In this document: in pieces, positions 8,971-18,373 of the stretch
Layout of the letters: each line of letters opens with the position of its first letter
Position numbering within the stretch: the first letter of the stretch is position 1
NCBI RefSeq assembly: GCF_001051235.1
Contig: NZ_CBTJ020000101.1
Location: 78,391-142,390, forward strand
DNA: 64,000 nucleotides
Source: Candidatus Competibacter denitrificans Run_A_D11
GTDB taxonomy: Bacteria > Pseudomonadota > Gammaproteobacteria > Competibacterales > Competibacteraceae
Direction of reading: 5' to 3'
Notes under the pieces: model-generated
What the model was told of the DNA's origin: nothing
Seen by the model: the letters and a program-made list of their open reading frames with translations, nothing else
Databases searched by the model: none
Translations under genes and position numbers: made by a program

Positions 8971-9750
8971 CCCGGCCATGGTGGCCATCACCCGAAGCAG
9001 ATCGGCTGCCGTGTCCACGCCTGGCGGCGGCGCTTCCACCGCCTCGGCCACATAAATACGGATGCCATGCCACAACGCGCGCAATTGTTCCAACACTTCG
9101 GTGCGCTCACTGGGGGCAGGTTCTAAGCGGGGAAAAGCGCGCAAGACTGCCACCCGATAGGCATACAACCCGATATGGCGAAACCAGCCCTTCTCAATTA
9201 GCAAATCGGCGCCTACCGTTTCCTGGTGAGCAAAGGTCTCCCGATCCCAAGGAATCGGCGCCCGACTGAAATACAGCGCAAACCCGGCGCGATCCCGCAC
9301 AACCTTAACCACGTTCGGATCAAACAACTCAGCAGGTTGGCCGATGCGGGTACAAACCGTGGCGATACCCGCTGTGGGATTCGCCTCCAACGCCAGCGCC
9401 GCTTGCTGGATCAATGCCGGCGGGATCTGCGGTTCATCGCCCTGGACATTCACCACAATGGCATCGTCCGGCCAAGCGTAGCGAGTCGCCACTTCCGCCA
9501 GTCGGTCGGTGCCGGAAAGATGCGCCGAGGAGGTCATACAGACCGGGGCGCCGAATCCAGTCGCTGCATCGCAAATTCGCTCGTCATCCGTCGCAATGAT
9601 CACGTCCAATGCGCCACTGGCCAAGGCACGGCGATAGACGTGCTCCAGCAGCGTTCGGCCCGCAAGCAAGCGCAACGGCTTACCCGGTAGCCGGGTTGAA
9701 GCATAGCGGGCTGGAATCGCGACGCGGAACCGAGGTTCCTCGACGCTCAT
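8944..9750 (-). CDS. kdsB: 3-deoxy-manno-octulosonate cytidylyltransferase (CMP-KDO synthetase)
   Basis: KdsB activates KDO with CTP to give CMP-KDO for the inner core of lipopolysaccharide. The 268-residue protein has the nucleotidyltransferase start IPARYASTRLPGKPL, then ATDDERI, the metal-binding VNVQGDEPQI and YFSRAPIPWDR with HIGLYAY, all characteristic. A strong GGAGG overlaps the ycaR stop just upstream, so it is translated from the lpxK-ycaR-kdsB transcript. The C-terminal 10-15 residues are slightly longer than usual and overlap the convergent small gene. Confidence 0.97.
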   Translation of the reverse strand: MSVEEPRFRVAIPARYASTRLPGKPLRLLAGRTLLEHVYRRALASGALDVIIATDDERICDAATGFGAPVCMTSSAHLSGTDRLAEVATRYAWPDDAIVVNVQGDEPQIPPALIQQAALALEANPTAGIATVCTRIGQPAELFDPNVVKVVRDRAGFALYFSRAPIPWDRETFAHQETVGADLLIEKGWFRHIGLYAYRVAVLRAFPRLEPAPSERTEVLEQLRALWHGIRIYVAEAVEAPPPGVDTAADLLRVMATMAGSTDEIEPE

Positions 9751-9753
9751 TGC

Positions 9754-9930
9754 CTAGACCTCCTCATCGGTCAGCGGTCGTGCCTCAGCCTCCAGCATCA
9801 CTGGAATACCGTCACGAATGGGATAGGCCAGCCGGCTTTCTTTACAGATCAATTCCTGACGCGCCTTGTCGTACACCAGCGGTGCTTTGCTGACGGGGCA
9901 CACCAGAATCTCCAGCAGTTTCTTGTCCAT
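9754..9930 (-). CDS. ycaR: YcaR/Trm112-like small protein (UPF0434)
   Basis: A 58-residue protein resembling E. coli Yca[19 protein letters not shown], then [21 protein letters not shown]. coli YcaR has CPVC; here only one Cys of that pair remains (CPVS), so zinc binding may be lost. AGGAG lies 9 bases before the ATG at 9930. The in-frame ATG at 9939 directly abuts that AGGAG and is therefore unlikely. The first 89 bases lie inside the 3' end of lpxK in another frame. The molecular role is unknown; the gene is constantly found between lpxK and kdsB. Confidence 0.9.
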   Translation of the reverse strand: MDKKLLEILVCPVSKAPLVYDKARQELICKESRLAYPIRDGIPVMLEAEARPLTDEEV

Positions 9931-11005
9931 CGGGTTCATCTCCTGATAAAGGTTCGGATAGCGGTGCTAAACGTGGGCGGCGTGGGAGCGTCTCCGGCCG
10001 TCGCCGGATACCCTTGGCCATCGCAACCATCGCCACACGTTTGAGTAATTGATCTTCAAATTCCGGGTCTAGCTGGGCGCTCACCGGCACATACCAACAA
10101 CTGGCCGGGGTGATGCCTCGGCACTTAATGGCATCCTTCTCGGTCATCAGTACCGGCAAATCCTCCCGAAACTGTAAATCTTCCGGCTTGAACGGATGAT
10201 GATCGGGAAATGGGTGCTCGATCAGCCGCAGGCGAGCATGGCGTAAATGATCGAAAAACCGCCAAGGATCACCGATACCGGCCACCGCGTGGACGGTGCA
10301 TTGGCGGAAACTGGCGAGGGTGGAGGTGATCAAGGGGTCCTCAAGATTCACCGCCGTTTCACCGCGCAACGACATCAGGTATTCGCGGCCGCGCGCCGCG
10401 CCGTTGCCCACGACAAAATCGACCTCGCGCAACCGGGAGGGCGGCTCCCGCAACGGCCCAGCCGGCAGGCAAGCCGCATTGCCTAGCCGCCGGAAACCAT
10501 CCACGACGGCGATTTCGATATCGCGCCGCAAATGATAGTGCTGCAAGCCATCGTCGCTGACGACCAGGTTGCAACCATAGGTTTCCACTAACAAGCGGGC
10601 TGCCGCTACCCGATCCGGCCCAACCACCACCGCACACCGACACCGGCGCGCCAGCAACACCGGCTCGTCGCCGACCAGCATCGGATCGCTGTCGGCGACG
10701 ACTTGGCGCGGCCATTCAGTCGAGTGCCCACCATAGCCACGGCTGACGATACCAGGGGTATAGCCGGCCTCGCGCAACAACTCCACCAGCCGCGCGACGA
10801 GCGGCGTTTTCCCAGTACCGCCGACACTGATATTACCGACCACGATAACCGGTACCCGGAGGCTTTCACTGCGCCGCAGGCCGTGTTGATACAGCCAGCG
10901 CCGTAGCCGAACTACTGCGCCAAACAGCACGCTGATCGGCCATAGCAGCACGGCCACGCCATTGAGCGAGTACCCGTAACGATCCAGCCAGTGCTGCATG
11001 ATCAA
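9842..11005 (-). CDS. lpxK: Tetraacyldisaccharide 4'-kinase LpxK
   Basis: LpxK phosphorylates the lipid A disaccharide at the 4' position at the inner membrane. The sequence has an N-terminal membrane-associated helix ([19 protein letters not shown]), the Walker A VGGTGKTP at about 60-67, [11 protein letters not shown] and [11 protein letters not shown]. The core ends near residue 330 at [18 protein letters not shown]. About 55 more residues follow, of low complexity and encoded partly over ycaR. The start overlaps the exbD stop by 4 bp (ATGA). Confidence 0.96.
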   Translation of the reverse strand: MIMQHWLDRYGYSLNGVAVLLWPISVLFGAVVRLRRWLYQHGLRRSESLRVPVIVVGNISVGGTGKTPLVARLVELLREAGYTPGIVSRGYGGHSTEWPRQVVADSDPMLVGDEPVLLARRCRCAVVVGPDRVAAARLLVETYGCNLVVSDDGLQHYHLRRDIEIAVVDGFRRLGNAACLPAGPLREPPSRLREVDFVVGNGAARGREYLMSLRGETAVNLEDPLITSTLASFRQCTVHAVAGIGDPWRFFDHLRHARLRLIEHPFPDHHPFKPEDLQFREDLPVLMTEKDAIKCRGITPASCWYVPVSAQLDPEFEDQLLKRVAMVAMAKGIRRRPETLPRRPRLAPLSEPLSGDEPDGQETAGDSGVPRQQSTAGVRQGASGIDL

Positions 11006-11463
11006 GGATTTTGTGCGGGCGCATCCGCCGGAGGAGCAAAACCCGGTGCGCCAGTGGTGGTGTTGATGGTGGCTATAGCTAACTGCTTGATACCGAGTTG
11101 ACCTGCAACATCAAGGACCGTCACGACGGCTTGATGCGGGGCTTTGCCATCGGCACTAATGGCTAACGGCAAAGTACGGCCATCGGCCGCCGCCCGCAAT
11201 GCATCTTTCAGGGTGGTGGAATCCGCATTGTCCAGTTTGCGACCATTGACCGCATAGCGGCCGGCGGCATCGACATCGATTTGTAGCTGTGCTACAGCGC
11301 CCGGCAACGGTTTGCCCGATGCCTCCGGCAAGCGAATCTCCAATTCCGACTGATGGTGCAAACTGGTGGCAATCATAAAAAAGATCAACAAAACCAAAAC
11401 CACGTCGATCATCGGGACTAAATTGATTTCGGGTTCTTCGCGGCGGCGTGGGCGTAAATTCAT
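11002..11463 (-). CDS. exbD: ExbD/TolR family biopolymer transport protein
   Basis: Inner-membrane subunit that couples proton flow to energisation of outer-membrane processes together with ExbB. The 153-residue protein has the single N-terminal helix with the proton-carrying Asp in NLVPMIDVVLVLLIFFMIAT and a periplasmic domain with IDVDAAGRYAVNG. The start overlaps exbB (ATGA). It lies in the lolCD-comEC-exbBD-lpxK block, not beside tonB or tolA, so its partner is unknown. The Pro/Ala-rich tail from about 135 is not part of the domain. Confidence 0.93.
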   Translation of the reverse strand: MNLRPRRREEPEINLVPMIDVVLVLLIFFMIATSLHHQSELEIRLPEASGKPLPGAVAQLQIDVDAAGRYAVNGRKLDNADSTTLKDALRAAADGRTLPLAISADGKAPHQAVVTVLDVAGQLGIKQLAIATINTTTGAPGFAPPADAPAQNP

Positions 11464-12092
11464 GAGAGCTGTCCGGCTAATCCGGTTTCGGCATCTAACA
11501 CATCGATCAGTTGCAAGGTCTCCTGCTCCATCTGCACCACCAGCGCATCAACTCTTGCATGAAAATAACGATAAAACAGCAAGCTGGGAATAGCGACGGT
11601 TAGGCCGGCGGCAGTGGTCAAGAGCGCCTCGGCGATACCGACCGACAGGAGACTGAAATTACTGTTCCCTTGCACTGAGACGATCTGAAAGATTTTGATC
11701 ATACCGGCCACGGTGCCGAGCAGGCCCAGCAACGGGCTGATGGCGGCGATGGTGCCCAAGGGACTGAGAAAGCGCTCCAGTTCGTGGACGACATGGCGGC
11801 CGGTATCCTCAATGCGTTCCCGCAGAATCTCCCGCCCGCTACCGTGATGATTCAGGCCAACCGCCACAATCCGGCCCAACGGCGAATCCAGCGGCAGTGC
11901 AGCGATTTCCTGGCGATTGACGGCTCCGCGTTCAACCCAGCCACGCAGGATGCGCAGCAGCCGCTCCGGTAAGACCCGAACCCGCTGTAACGCCAGCAAC
12001 CGTTCGATGATAATGACCATCGCCACCAGCGAACAGGCCAGAATCGGCGCCATCAGCCAGCCACCGGCCTTGATCAGGTCGAATCCCACCAT
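11460..12092 (-). CDS. exbB: ExbB/TolQ/MotA family proton channel protein
   Basis: Three-helix inner-membrane protein forming the proton channel with ExbD. The 210-residue sequence shows a first helix at about 13-30, then the conserved GTIAAISPLLGLLGTVAGMI and ALLTTAAGLTVAIPSLLFY helices with the Thr/Ser that line the channel. GGAG lies about 11 bases before the ATG. It is translationally coupled to exbD. In Pseudomonas the equivalent pair is exbB2-exbD2. Confidence 0.95.
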   Translation of the reverse strand: MVGFDLIKAGGWLMAPILACSLVAMVIIIERLLALQRVRVLPERLLRILRGWVERGAVNRQEIAALPLDSPLGRIVAVGLNHHGSGREILRERIEDTGRHVVHELERFLSPLGTIAAISPLLGLLGTVAGMIKIFQIVSVQGNSNFSLLSVGIAEALLTTAAGLTVAIPSLLFYRYFHARVDALVVQMEQETLQLIDVLDAETGLAGQLS

Positions 12093-12156
12093 TCGTCTTA
12101 ACGCTCCGTTCTGGTCACCGGGTGGTCATGATACCGGATTTGGTGTGATACCCGCA

Positions 12157-14475
12157 TCAGGGCGCCATCCAGTAATGACGATGCTCACGGCGATGACGCT
12201 CCAGCAAAAGGGGCTGATCCGGCGTCCATTGAAACGTCAGCGCCCCCTCGTAACCGGTATCGAGCAAGCTAGCGCCGGTCGCCTGATAGCGCGCCACCGT
12301 GTCGGGACGCGGATAGCCGAACCGGTTGCGATAACCGGTGGCAAACAGCACATAGCGCGGCCGTACCGCATCCAGAAACGCTGAAGTGACCCGATCACGA
12401 TGGCCGTGATGAGGAGCGACCAACACATCGGCCGCCAACTCGGCGCCATAGCCGGCAACCAACGCCGTTTGGGCCGCAGTTTCAATATCACCCGGTAACA
12501 ACAACCGCCCAGCCGGCCCCACGACTTGGAGCACACAGGAGGCATCATCAGCGGTAAATCCGGTCTCTGGCGGATGCAACAGTTGAAATTGCACGCCATC
12601 CCATTGCCATGCTTGGCCGGCCTGACACCGCTTCGCGCCAGCAATGGGCGTCTCTTCCAGAGAGGCCGTTGCGATCTCCGCCACTGGCATCAATTCCAAC
12701 ACTGAGCGAACGCCGCCAGTATGCTGCTTGTCGGCGTGGCTGATCAGCAAGCGATCCACCTGCCGGATACCTTGCCGACGCAGAAAAGGCACCAGCACCG
12801 CCCGACCAGCATCCAGCTCCGCGCCCAGACGCGGGCCGGTATCGTAGACCAAGACATGATGTTGAGTGCGGATGACTCCGGCCAAGCCAGGGCCAACATC
12901 CAATAAGGTGAACCAAAAACCACCTGGCTCCGGCGTCGGCAACGGCGGCCACAACAGCGGCAAACACAGCGGCAACCCCAACCAGCGGCCCGCCAAACCG
13001 CGTGGGGCCAGCAACAATAACATCCCCGGCACCGCGAAAAGCAGCGTCCACCAAGGTGGCCCCGGCCAGGACAACACCGCACCAGGCCAATGTTCCAGCC
13101 ATAGCAGGATCTGCCACAACCCCGCCATCGTCAGCGCGGCCAGTTCCAGCAAAAAGGTTTGTAGCGCGGTGCTGACCGGTCCCACCAGCGCCGCCAGCAG
13201 GCTCAATGGCAGCACGGTGCAGCCCACCCAGGGAATTGCGAGAAAATTAGCGAGCGGCGACAGTAAGGGAAATTGTTGAAAATAGATCAAAGTCGGCGGC
13301 AGCAGCGCCACCGTGAGCTTAAGCTGCAAACCGACCGTCTGGCTGAGCCAAGCCCGCTCGCACCAACGGCCGCTGGTGCTATAGACAATCGCCGCGACCG
13401 CGCCGAATGACAGCCAAAATCCCGCCAGCAGAGGCGCGGCGGGATCGTAAAGCAGAACAGCTAACAGCGCGAGCGCCAAAATTCGACTAGGCGCGGCCGG
13501 GCGCTGGATGATCAACGCCACCATCGCCACCGCTGCCATCAAAAATGCCCGTTGCGCTGGCACGGATAAACCGGAGATTAGGGTGTAACCGCCTGCCCCC
13601 ATTAGCGCTGCTACCGCTGCCGCCCGCCGCGCCGGCCACCGCAGAGCCAGTTCTGGAACCCGTCGCCAGATCCCCAAAAACAGGGCAAAGACCATCCCAG
13701 CGACTAAGCCGATGTGGGAACCTGATACCGACATCAGATGACCGATGCCGGTGCGATTGAACACCTCCCATTGCCGGGACGAAATACCGCCTTCTTCACC
13801 CACCGCCAACGCGACCAGAACCCCGACGAACGGATTCTCTGGTAGTTGTCGCTCGAAATCCTCAGCGATTCGCGCGCGATAGCGGTCAACCGGGTAACGC
13901 TCGGCAACTGCTAAACGTTGCGGCAATGGTTGTCGGCGAACACTCCCCGTCGCCACAATACCCTTGGCATACAACCACTGCTCGTAGTCGAATCCGCCTG
14001 GATTCGACAGACCGCGTGGTTGCCGCAAGCGGGCCGTGAAAGCCCAGCGGTCACCGACCTGCAAGGGTGGATTTGATTCCACCGCACGTTCTTCGCCATC
14101 GGCCGGTTCATCCCACCATGCCAACCGTAAGCGCTGGCCGACCAGTTCTAAGACTGGTCGCTCGCCCTTTCGGGCATTTGCCACCATAAATTCGAACCGT
14201 ACACTCCGCCTTTCCTGCTCCGGTAGCGCGGCAATCCAACCGTCTACCGACAACTCAGCACCTTCCAGCGCCGCCGGTAATCTCGCAGTTGGCGCGGCCA
14301 ACAATAAGGCCCACAAAAAGCCAGCGCTGCCCCAGGCTAATAATCGCAACCAGGGCACCGTGATCCCCACCAGCACCACCGCTGGCCATGCTGCACTCCA
14401 ACCCCGCCCCGGTAGCTCCGGTAAGCTTTGCAGGATCAGGATACCGACCAAAAAGGCGATGGCCCCCCAGCGCAT
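12157..14475 (-). CDS. comEC: DNA internalisation/competence protein ComEC/Rec2
   Basis: ComEC forms the inner-membrane channel for single-stranded DNA during transformation. From ATG 14475 it is 772 residues: two or three N-terminal helices, a soluble OB-like domain (about 85-190), the multi-helix Competence region (GVLVALAVGEEGG, then GIGHLMSVSGSHIGLVAGM), and a C-terminal metallo-beta-lactamase-like domain (LLDVGPGLAG to APHHGHRD). The metal motif reads SHADKQHTGG; most homologues have Asp, not Gln, just before the second His. An in-frame GTG at 14532 would add 19 residues and overlap lolD by 40 bp; I prefer the ATG because it begins directly at the first helix. Confidence 0.93.
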   Translation of the reverse strand: MRWGAIAFLVGILILQSLPELPGRGWSAAWPAVVLVGITVPWLRLLAWGSAGFLWALLLAAPTARLPAALEGAELSVDGWIAALPEQERRSVRFEFMVANARKGERPVLELVGQRLRLAWWDEPADGEERAVESNPPLQVGDRWAFTARLRQPRGLSNPGGFDYEQWLYAKGIVATGSVRRQPLPQRLAVAERYPVDRYRARIAEDFERQLPENPFVGVLVALAVGEEGGISSRQWEVFNRTGIGHLMSVSGSHIGLVAGMVFALFLGIWRRVPELALRWPARRAAAVAALMGAGGYTLISGLSVPAQRAFLMAAVAMVALIIQRPAAPSRILALALLAVLLYDPAAPLLAGFWLSFGAVAAIVYSTSGRWCERAWLSQTVGLQLKLTVALLPPTLIYFQQFPLLSPLANFLAIPWVGCTVLPLSLLAALVGPVSTALQTFLLELAALTMAGLWQILLWLEHWPGAVLSWPGPPWWTLLFAVPGMLLLLAPRGLAGRWLGLPLCLPLLWPPLPTPEPGGFWFTLLDVGPGLAGVIRTQHHVLVYDTGPRLGAELDAGRAVLVPFLRRQGIRQVDRLLISHADKQHTGGVRSVLELMPVAEIATASLEETPIAGAKRCQAGQAWQWDGVQFQLLHPPETGFTADDASCVLQVVGPAGRLLLPGDIETAAQTALVAGYGAELAADVLVAPHHGHRDRVTSAFLDAVRPRYVLFATGYRNRFGYPRPDTVARYQATGASLLDTGYEGALTFQWTPDQPLLLERHRREHRHYWMAP

Positions 14476-14492
14476 TGATGGCCACCCACCGA

Positions 14493-15200
14493 TCAGCGTT
14501 CCCGCACCAACACCCCATCGTTTAGCCGCCACAGGGCCTCAGCGCGTGCGGCCAACGCAAGGTCATGGGTGACGATGACGAAGCTGGTCCCCAGATCGCG
14601 GTTTAATTCCAGCATCAGTTCAAAGACCTGCTCAGCGCTATGGCGGTCCAAGTTGCCTGTCGGTTCATCGGCCAATACGCAGGCCGGCTCAGTGATCAGG
14701 GCACGCGCCACCGCCGCCCGCTGGCGCTCGCCGCCGGATAACTCGCCGGGACGATGCGTTAAACGCTCTTTCAGCCCCACCCGTGCTAACAAGGCAGCGG
14801 CTTGTTCAGCAGCGCGTTTGGGCGCGTTGCCGCGAATCAACAACGGCATTGCTACATTTTCCAGTGCGGTGAATTCCGGTAACAAATGGTGAAACTGGTA
14901 GACAAATCCCAGGCAACGATTGCGCAACCGCCCCCGATCCGCGTCGCTCATCCGGCTCAATTCCTGGCCGGATACCCATACCGAGCCGGTGGTCGGCGTA
15001 TCCAATCCACCCAGCAAATGCAGTAACGTGCTTTTACCTGACCCGGAACTGCCGATGATGGCGACCCGTTCCCCACGCTGAACCTGCAAGCTGATATTGC
15101 GCAGGACCTGCAATGACTCTTCACCTTGCCGAAACGTCTTGGCCAGCTCACGACATTCCAATACGGCCTGCGCTTGGCTCACGATGGCTGCCTCATTCAT
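14493..15200 (-). CDS. lolD: Lipoprotein-releasing system ATP-binding protein LolD
   Basis: LolD is the ATPase of the LolCDE transporter, which extracts outer-membrane lipoproteins from the inner membrane for LolA. The 235-residue protein has Walker [10 protein letters not shown], the LolD-type [16 protein letters not shown], signature LSGGERQR and Walker [12 protein letters not shown]. The start overlaps the lolC stop by 8 bp. comEC follows 17 bp downstream. Confidence 0.97.
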   Translation of the reverse strand: MNEAAIVSQAQAVLECRELAKTFRQGEESLQVLRNISLQVQRGERVAIIGSSGSGKSTLLHLLGGLDTPTTGSVWVSGQELSRMSDADRGRLRNRCLGFVYQFHHLLPEFTALENVAMPLLIRGNAPKRAAEQAAALLARVGLKERLTHRPGELSGGERQRAAVARALITEPACVLADEPTGNLDRHSAEQVFELMLELNRDLGTSFVIVTHDLALAARAEALWRLNDGVLVRER

Positions 15201-16443
15201 AACGCAGCGCCTCGGCCGGCTGGGTGCGAGCAGCGCGCCATGCCGGATACAGTGTCGCTAACGTCGCCAACCCAAACGCCACCAAGCCGATGGTGATGAC
15301 ATCGCTCCATTGGACTTTTGAGGGAATATCACTGATCAAATAAACATCCGGGGCGAGGATCTTGACGCTGAATAACCGCTCGATAAACGGCACCACCACA
15401 TCGACATGGGTTGCTAAAGCCACCCCGCCTATTAAGCCCAGCACGGTGCCGACCAGCCCGATGGTCATGCCTTGGACGATAAAAATTCCCATCACCGAGC
15501 GCGGAGTTGCCCCCAGCGTGCGCAAGATGGCTATGTCAGCTTGCTTATCGGTCACCACCATCACCAGCATCGAAACGATGTTGAAAGCAGCAACGGCAAC
15601 GATCAGCGTCAAGATGACAAACATCGCGGTCTTTTCAATCTGCACCGCCCGAAAATAGCTGGCGTGATCTTGAGTCCAGTCGCGGGCCACGAAGGTTTCC
15701 GGTAATTTGCCGGCGAGTTCGCGGGAGAAACGCGGCGCCATGAACAAGTCATGCAATTTCAAGCGAACCCCATTCACCGTACCCTCTGGATATTGAAATA
15801 GCTTAGCGGCATCCTCGACATGGATCAGCGCCAAACCTCGGTCATATTCGTACATCCCTGCCTTGAACAAGCCAACCACATCAAAGCGCTTCAAGCGTGG
15901 CAAAATCCCAGCGGGTGTAACGCTGGCTTGGGGCGTAATCACGGTGATCTTATCACCCACCACCACCCCCAACGCATTGGCCAATGCCTGACCGAGAATG
16001 ATGCCAAACTGGCCAGGCCGTAACTCGTCTAACGTCCCCTGCACCATTTTGCTACCGATATCCGAGACCTTATTTTCCTCGGCTGGCAAGATACCCTGTA
16101 CCAACGCGCCGCTAACCAGCGAGGCGTTATTCAACATGGCTTCGCCACGGATATAAGGGGCACCACCCACCACTCGCGCATCTTCCAGCGCCCAATCTCG
16201 CACCGCCTTCCAATCCTCAACGGCACCGCTCCAGCGGTTGATGGTGGCATGTGGGGTCATCGCCAAAATCCGCCCGCGTACCTCTTCTTGAAAGCCGTTC
16301 ATGACCGACAAAACGGTAATCAAAGCGGTAATCCCCAAGGCGATGCCAAGCACTGAACTCAAAGAGATAAAGGAGACGAAGTGATTGCGACGCTTGGCTC
16401 GGGTGTAACGCAGACCGATGAACAATTCGAGAGGACGAAACAT
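15193..16443 (-). CDS. lolC: Lipoprotein-releasing system permease LolC/LolE
   Basis: Membrane subunit of the Lol exporter. The 416-residue protein has one N-terminal helix ([18 protein letters not shown]), a large periplasmic MacB-like domain (about 50-260) and three C-terminal helices of the FtsX fold. The family motif MNGFQEEVR follows the first helix. Only one permease gene is present, so this may be the single-permease (LolF-like homodimer) arrangement rather than LolC plus LolE; a second copy could lie outside the window. Confidence 0.95.
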   Translation of the reverse strand: MFRPLELFIGLRYTRAKRRNHFVSFISLSSVLGIALGITALITVLSVMNGFQEEVRGRILAMTPHATINRWSGAVEDWKAVRDWALEDARVVGGAPYIRGEAMLNNASLVSGALVQGILPAEENKVSDIGSKMVQGTLDELRPGQFGIILGQALANALGVVVGDKITVITPQASVTPAGILPRLKRFDVVGLFKAGMYEYDRGLALIHVEDAAKLFQYPEGTVNGVRLKLHDLFMAPRFSRELAGKLPETFVARDWTQDHASYFRAVQIEKTAMFVILTLIVAVAAFNIVSMLVMVVTDKQADIAILRTLGATPRSVMGIFIVQGMTIGLVGTVLGLIGGVALATHVDVVVPFIERLFSVKILAPDVYLISDIPSKVQWSDVITIGLVAFGLATLATLYPAWRAARTQPAEALRYE

Positions 16444-16502
16444 AGGTACGATTCAGCTTGGCGGGTAATCCGGGATAGGAGAAGGCGCGCCGTCATAATG
16501 CA

Positions 16503-16525
16503 TTGGCCGCCCGTTGGGCGGCCAA
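16503..16525. terminator. Perfect 10-bp hairpin before lolC
   Basis: TTGGCCGCCC, a 3-base loop and GGGCGGCCAA form a perfect stem. It lies about 30 bases after the stop of the ComEA-like gene and 60 bases before lolC. No U-run follows on either strand, so it may be a weak or factor-dependent terminator separating the two genes. Confidence 0.5.
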
Positions 16526-16556
16526 GTCTTACACCGGGGATGGGCCAATTGAGATT

Positions 16557-17027
16557 TTACTGCTTGGGCAGCGCCGCAGCAGGGATTTTTGGTTTAACAG
16601 GCGTCGTCACAGCCGCTGGCACCGATGGCGTAGCCGGTACGGTGGGCGTAGCCGGCACCGTTGGCACCTTATTGGTCAACGTTGATGTACTCGGTACGGT
16701 GGACGTAGCCGGCACCGTTGGCACCTTCTTGGTCAGCGCCGATGTACTCGGCAGCGCTGAAGTTCCTCCCCCCACCGTCGCCGAAGCCTTAACGCCCAGC
16801 ACGGTTTTGTCGCCAACCCCAGGCACTTTGCCTAAATCATCCACGGATTGAAACGCCCCATGCTCCTGGCGATACTTGACGATAGCGGCCGCTTTCGCCG
16901 GGCCGATCCCTTTCAAGCCCTTTTCGAGCTGATCGGCTGTCGCCGTATTGATATCGACCATTTGGGCAAAGGTCACGGTAGAAAAGAGGGCCAGAATCAA
17001 GCCGAGCAACACATGCAAGCCTTTCAT
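16557..17027 (-). CDS. ComEA-like exported helix-hairpin-helix DNA-binding protein with Pro/Thr/Val-rich tail
   Basis: Probable periplasmic DNA-binding protein of the ComEA type, which in competent bacteria pulls DNA across the outer membrane and hands it to ComEC. From ATG 17027 (AGGAG 7 bases upstream) it is 156 residues: a signal peptide (MKGLHVLLGLILALFSTVTFAQ), then the two HhH motifs VDINTATADQLEKGLKGIG and VDDLGKVPGVGDKT. Residues about 90-156 form a tail of repeated TKKVPTVPATSTVPST-type units rich in Pro, Thr, Val and Lys; this is not part of usual ComEA. comEC lies in the same cluster, which supports a competence role. Confidence 0.88.
   Translation of the reverse strand: MKGLHVLLGLILALFSTVTFAQMVDINTATADQLEKGLKGIGPAKAAAIVKYRQEHGAFQSVDDLGKVPGVGDKTVLGVKASATVGGGTSALPSTSALTKKVPTVPATSTVPSTSTLTNKVPTVPATPTVPATPSVPAAVTTPVKPKIPAAALPKQ
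16648..16761. repeat. Two tandem 57-bp repeats in the ComEA-like tail
   Basis: Copies at 16648-16704 and 16705-16761 share their first 23 bases exactly and most of the next 24. They encode 19-residue units, (S)ALTKKVPTVPATSTVPST and (S)TLTNKVPTVPATPTVPAT. A decayed partial copy lies just beyond, at 16628-16647. Confidence 0.85.
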
Positions 17028-17085
17028 TGCTTCATCTCCTCGTTCGGTTATCAATCGCTGTCAGACCAAGCCGACAGCGGCGAAA

Positions 17086-17114
17086 ACTATAAAGGTGAAA
17101 CTTAAAAAATACAA
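17086..17114 (-). promoter_or_regulatory. Possible sigma-70 promoter of the ComEA-like gene
   Basis: TTGTAT (17114-17109), 17 bases, TATAGT (17091-17086) on the minus strand. The -10 matches 5 of 6 and the -35 only 3 of 6. The start would lie near 17079, about 50 bases before the gene. The region is AT-rich, unlike its surroundings. Confidence 0.5.
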
Positions 17115-17178
17115 TTTGATCAGTCGTTTGCCAAATACGCAACCATCGGTGAAACAGGCCGTGATTGAGTTGGCCCGC

Positions 17179-18348
17179 TCAACGAGGTGTGCCGATCACC
17201 AAATCCGCCATCGGTTTGATGGTATTCCACTGCTGGCAACTGGGGCAGCACCAGTGCAGGGTTTTGACTATAAACCCACAGGCAGCGCAACGATAGCGAG
17301 CGGCATTATTCAGTAATTGCGTGCTGATGGCGTGCAAAGCTTGTAAATCGGCGTATTCGGCCCCCTCGCCGCGCGCGAGCTTGATTTCAACCAACCGACG
17401 CAAACCCAGCAAGGTCGGATACGTTTGCAGCTCGCGATTAAGAAACTGGACTGTGGCTTCTTCGCCTTTCCGCTGCAACAACCACTCGGCCAAAGCGTCA
17501 GTGACACGCCCGCCATGGTCTCGCGCCTGAACTTCCCGTAAGTACTGCACCCACTCATCCGGTCGTCCCACGGCTACAAAACAGGCGCCGAGCGGGGCGA
17601 TCACCTCAGGAAAGTACCCTGGATCTTGGCGTTCGACCGCTTGGAGCGCTTCAATGGCAGCCCGATAATCGCCGGCCTGCACAGCGAAACCGCCAAGCAA
17701 CAGATTGGCGCGCGCGCAGCCAGGATCGCGCCGCAGCGCATCCAGCAGCCACTTCTTGGCTTCGACGCCCTCTCCCCGCGTGCTGGCCGCCTCAGCCAAT
17801 TCACAACAGAAATGGGCAGTCTCCTTTCTCTTAGATTCCCCGCCCATCCGCTCCAGCCGATCACAATAATGGATCGCCTGGCACCAATCCTTTTCTTGCT
17901 GAAAAATGTAAATCAACCGCGAGATCGCAACTTCCATGTAATCAGGTTGATCAAGCAACTCTTGAAATAACGCTTCCGCACGGTCGAACAGGCCCGCGCG
18001 CAAATAGTCTTCGCCCAGTTCCAGCACCGCCCCGTGCCGCTGGTCAACCGTCAGATGGGTTCGGGCGATGAGGCTGCCGTGGATATGGATGGCCCGATCC
18101 ACCTCGCCGCGACGGCGGAAAAGATTACCCAACGCCAGATGGATCTCGGCCGTATCCTGATCCACGTCAGCCATCCGGGTGAGCACTTCAATGGCCTGAT
18201 CGGGCTTATCGTTGATCAAATAATTCAGTCCCTTGAAATACTCGGCGCTGCCGACCGTCGATCCGCCTGATTTAGCCGCCTGACGGTTCGCCACCCACCA
18301 ACCGGAAGCGGCGGCAACCGGCAGCAGCAGCCACAGAAGCTCAATCAT
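17179..18348 (-). CDS. lapB: Lipopolysaccharide assembly protein LapB (YciM)
   Basis: LapB promotes FtsH-mediated degradation of LpxC and so limits LPS synthesis. The 389-residue protein has an N-terminal membrane anchor (LLWLLLPVAAASGWWV), several TPR units (for example AEIHLALGNLFRRRGEVDRAI), and a C-terminal rubredoxin-like metal site with CAACG and CCPSC. Length and domain order equal E. coli LapB. It lies 25 bp downstream of lapA. Confidence 0.96.
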   Translation of the reverse strand: MIELLWLLLPVAAASGWWVANRQAAKSGGSTVGSAEYFKGLNYLINDKPDQAIEVLTRMADVDQDTAEIHLALGNLFRRRGEVDRAIHIHGSLIARTHLTVDQRHGAVLELGEDYLRAGLFDRAEALFQELLDQPDYMEVAISRLIYIFQQEKDWCQAIHYCDRLERMGGESKRKETAHFCCELAEAASTRGEGVEAKKWLLDALRRDPGCARANLLLGGFAVQAGDYRAAIEALQAVERQDPGYFPEVIAPLGACFVAVGRPDEWVQYLREVQARDHGGRVTDALAEWLLQRKGEEATVQFLNRELQTYPTLLGLRRLVEIKLARGEGAEYADLQALHAISTQLLNNAARYRCAACGFIVKTLHWCCPSCQQWNTIKPMADLVIGTPR

Positions 18349-18373
18349 GACCCGGCAACGACACGATCCGGCT

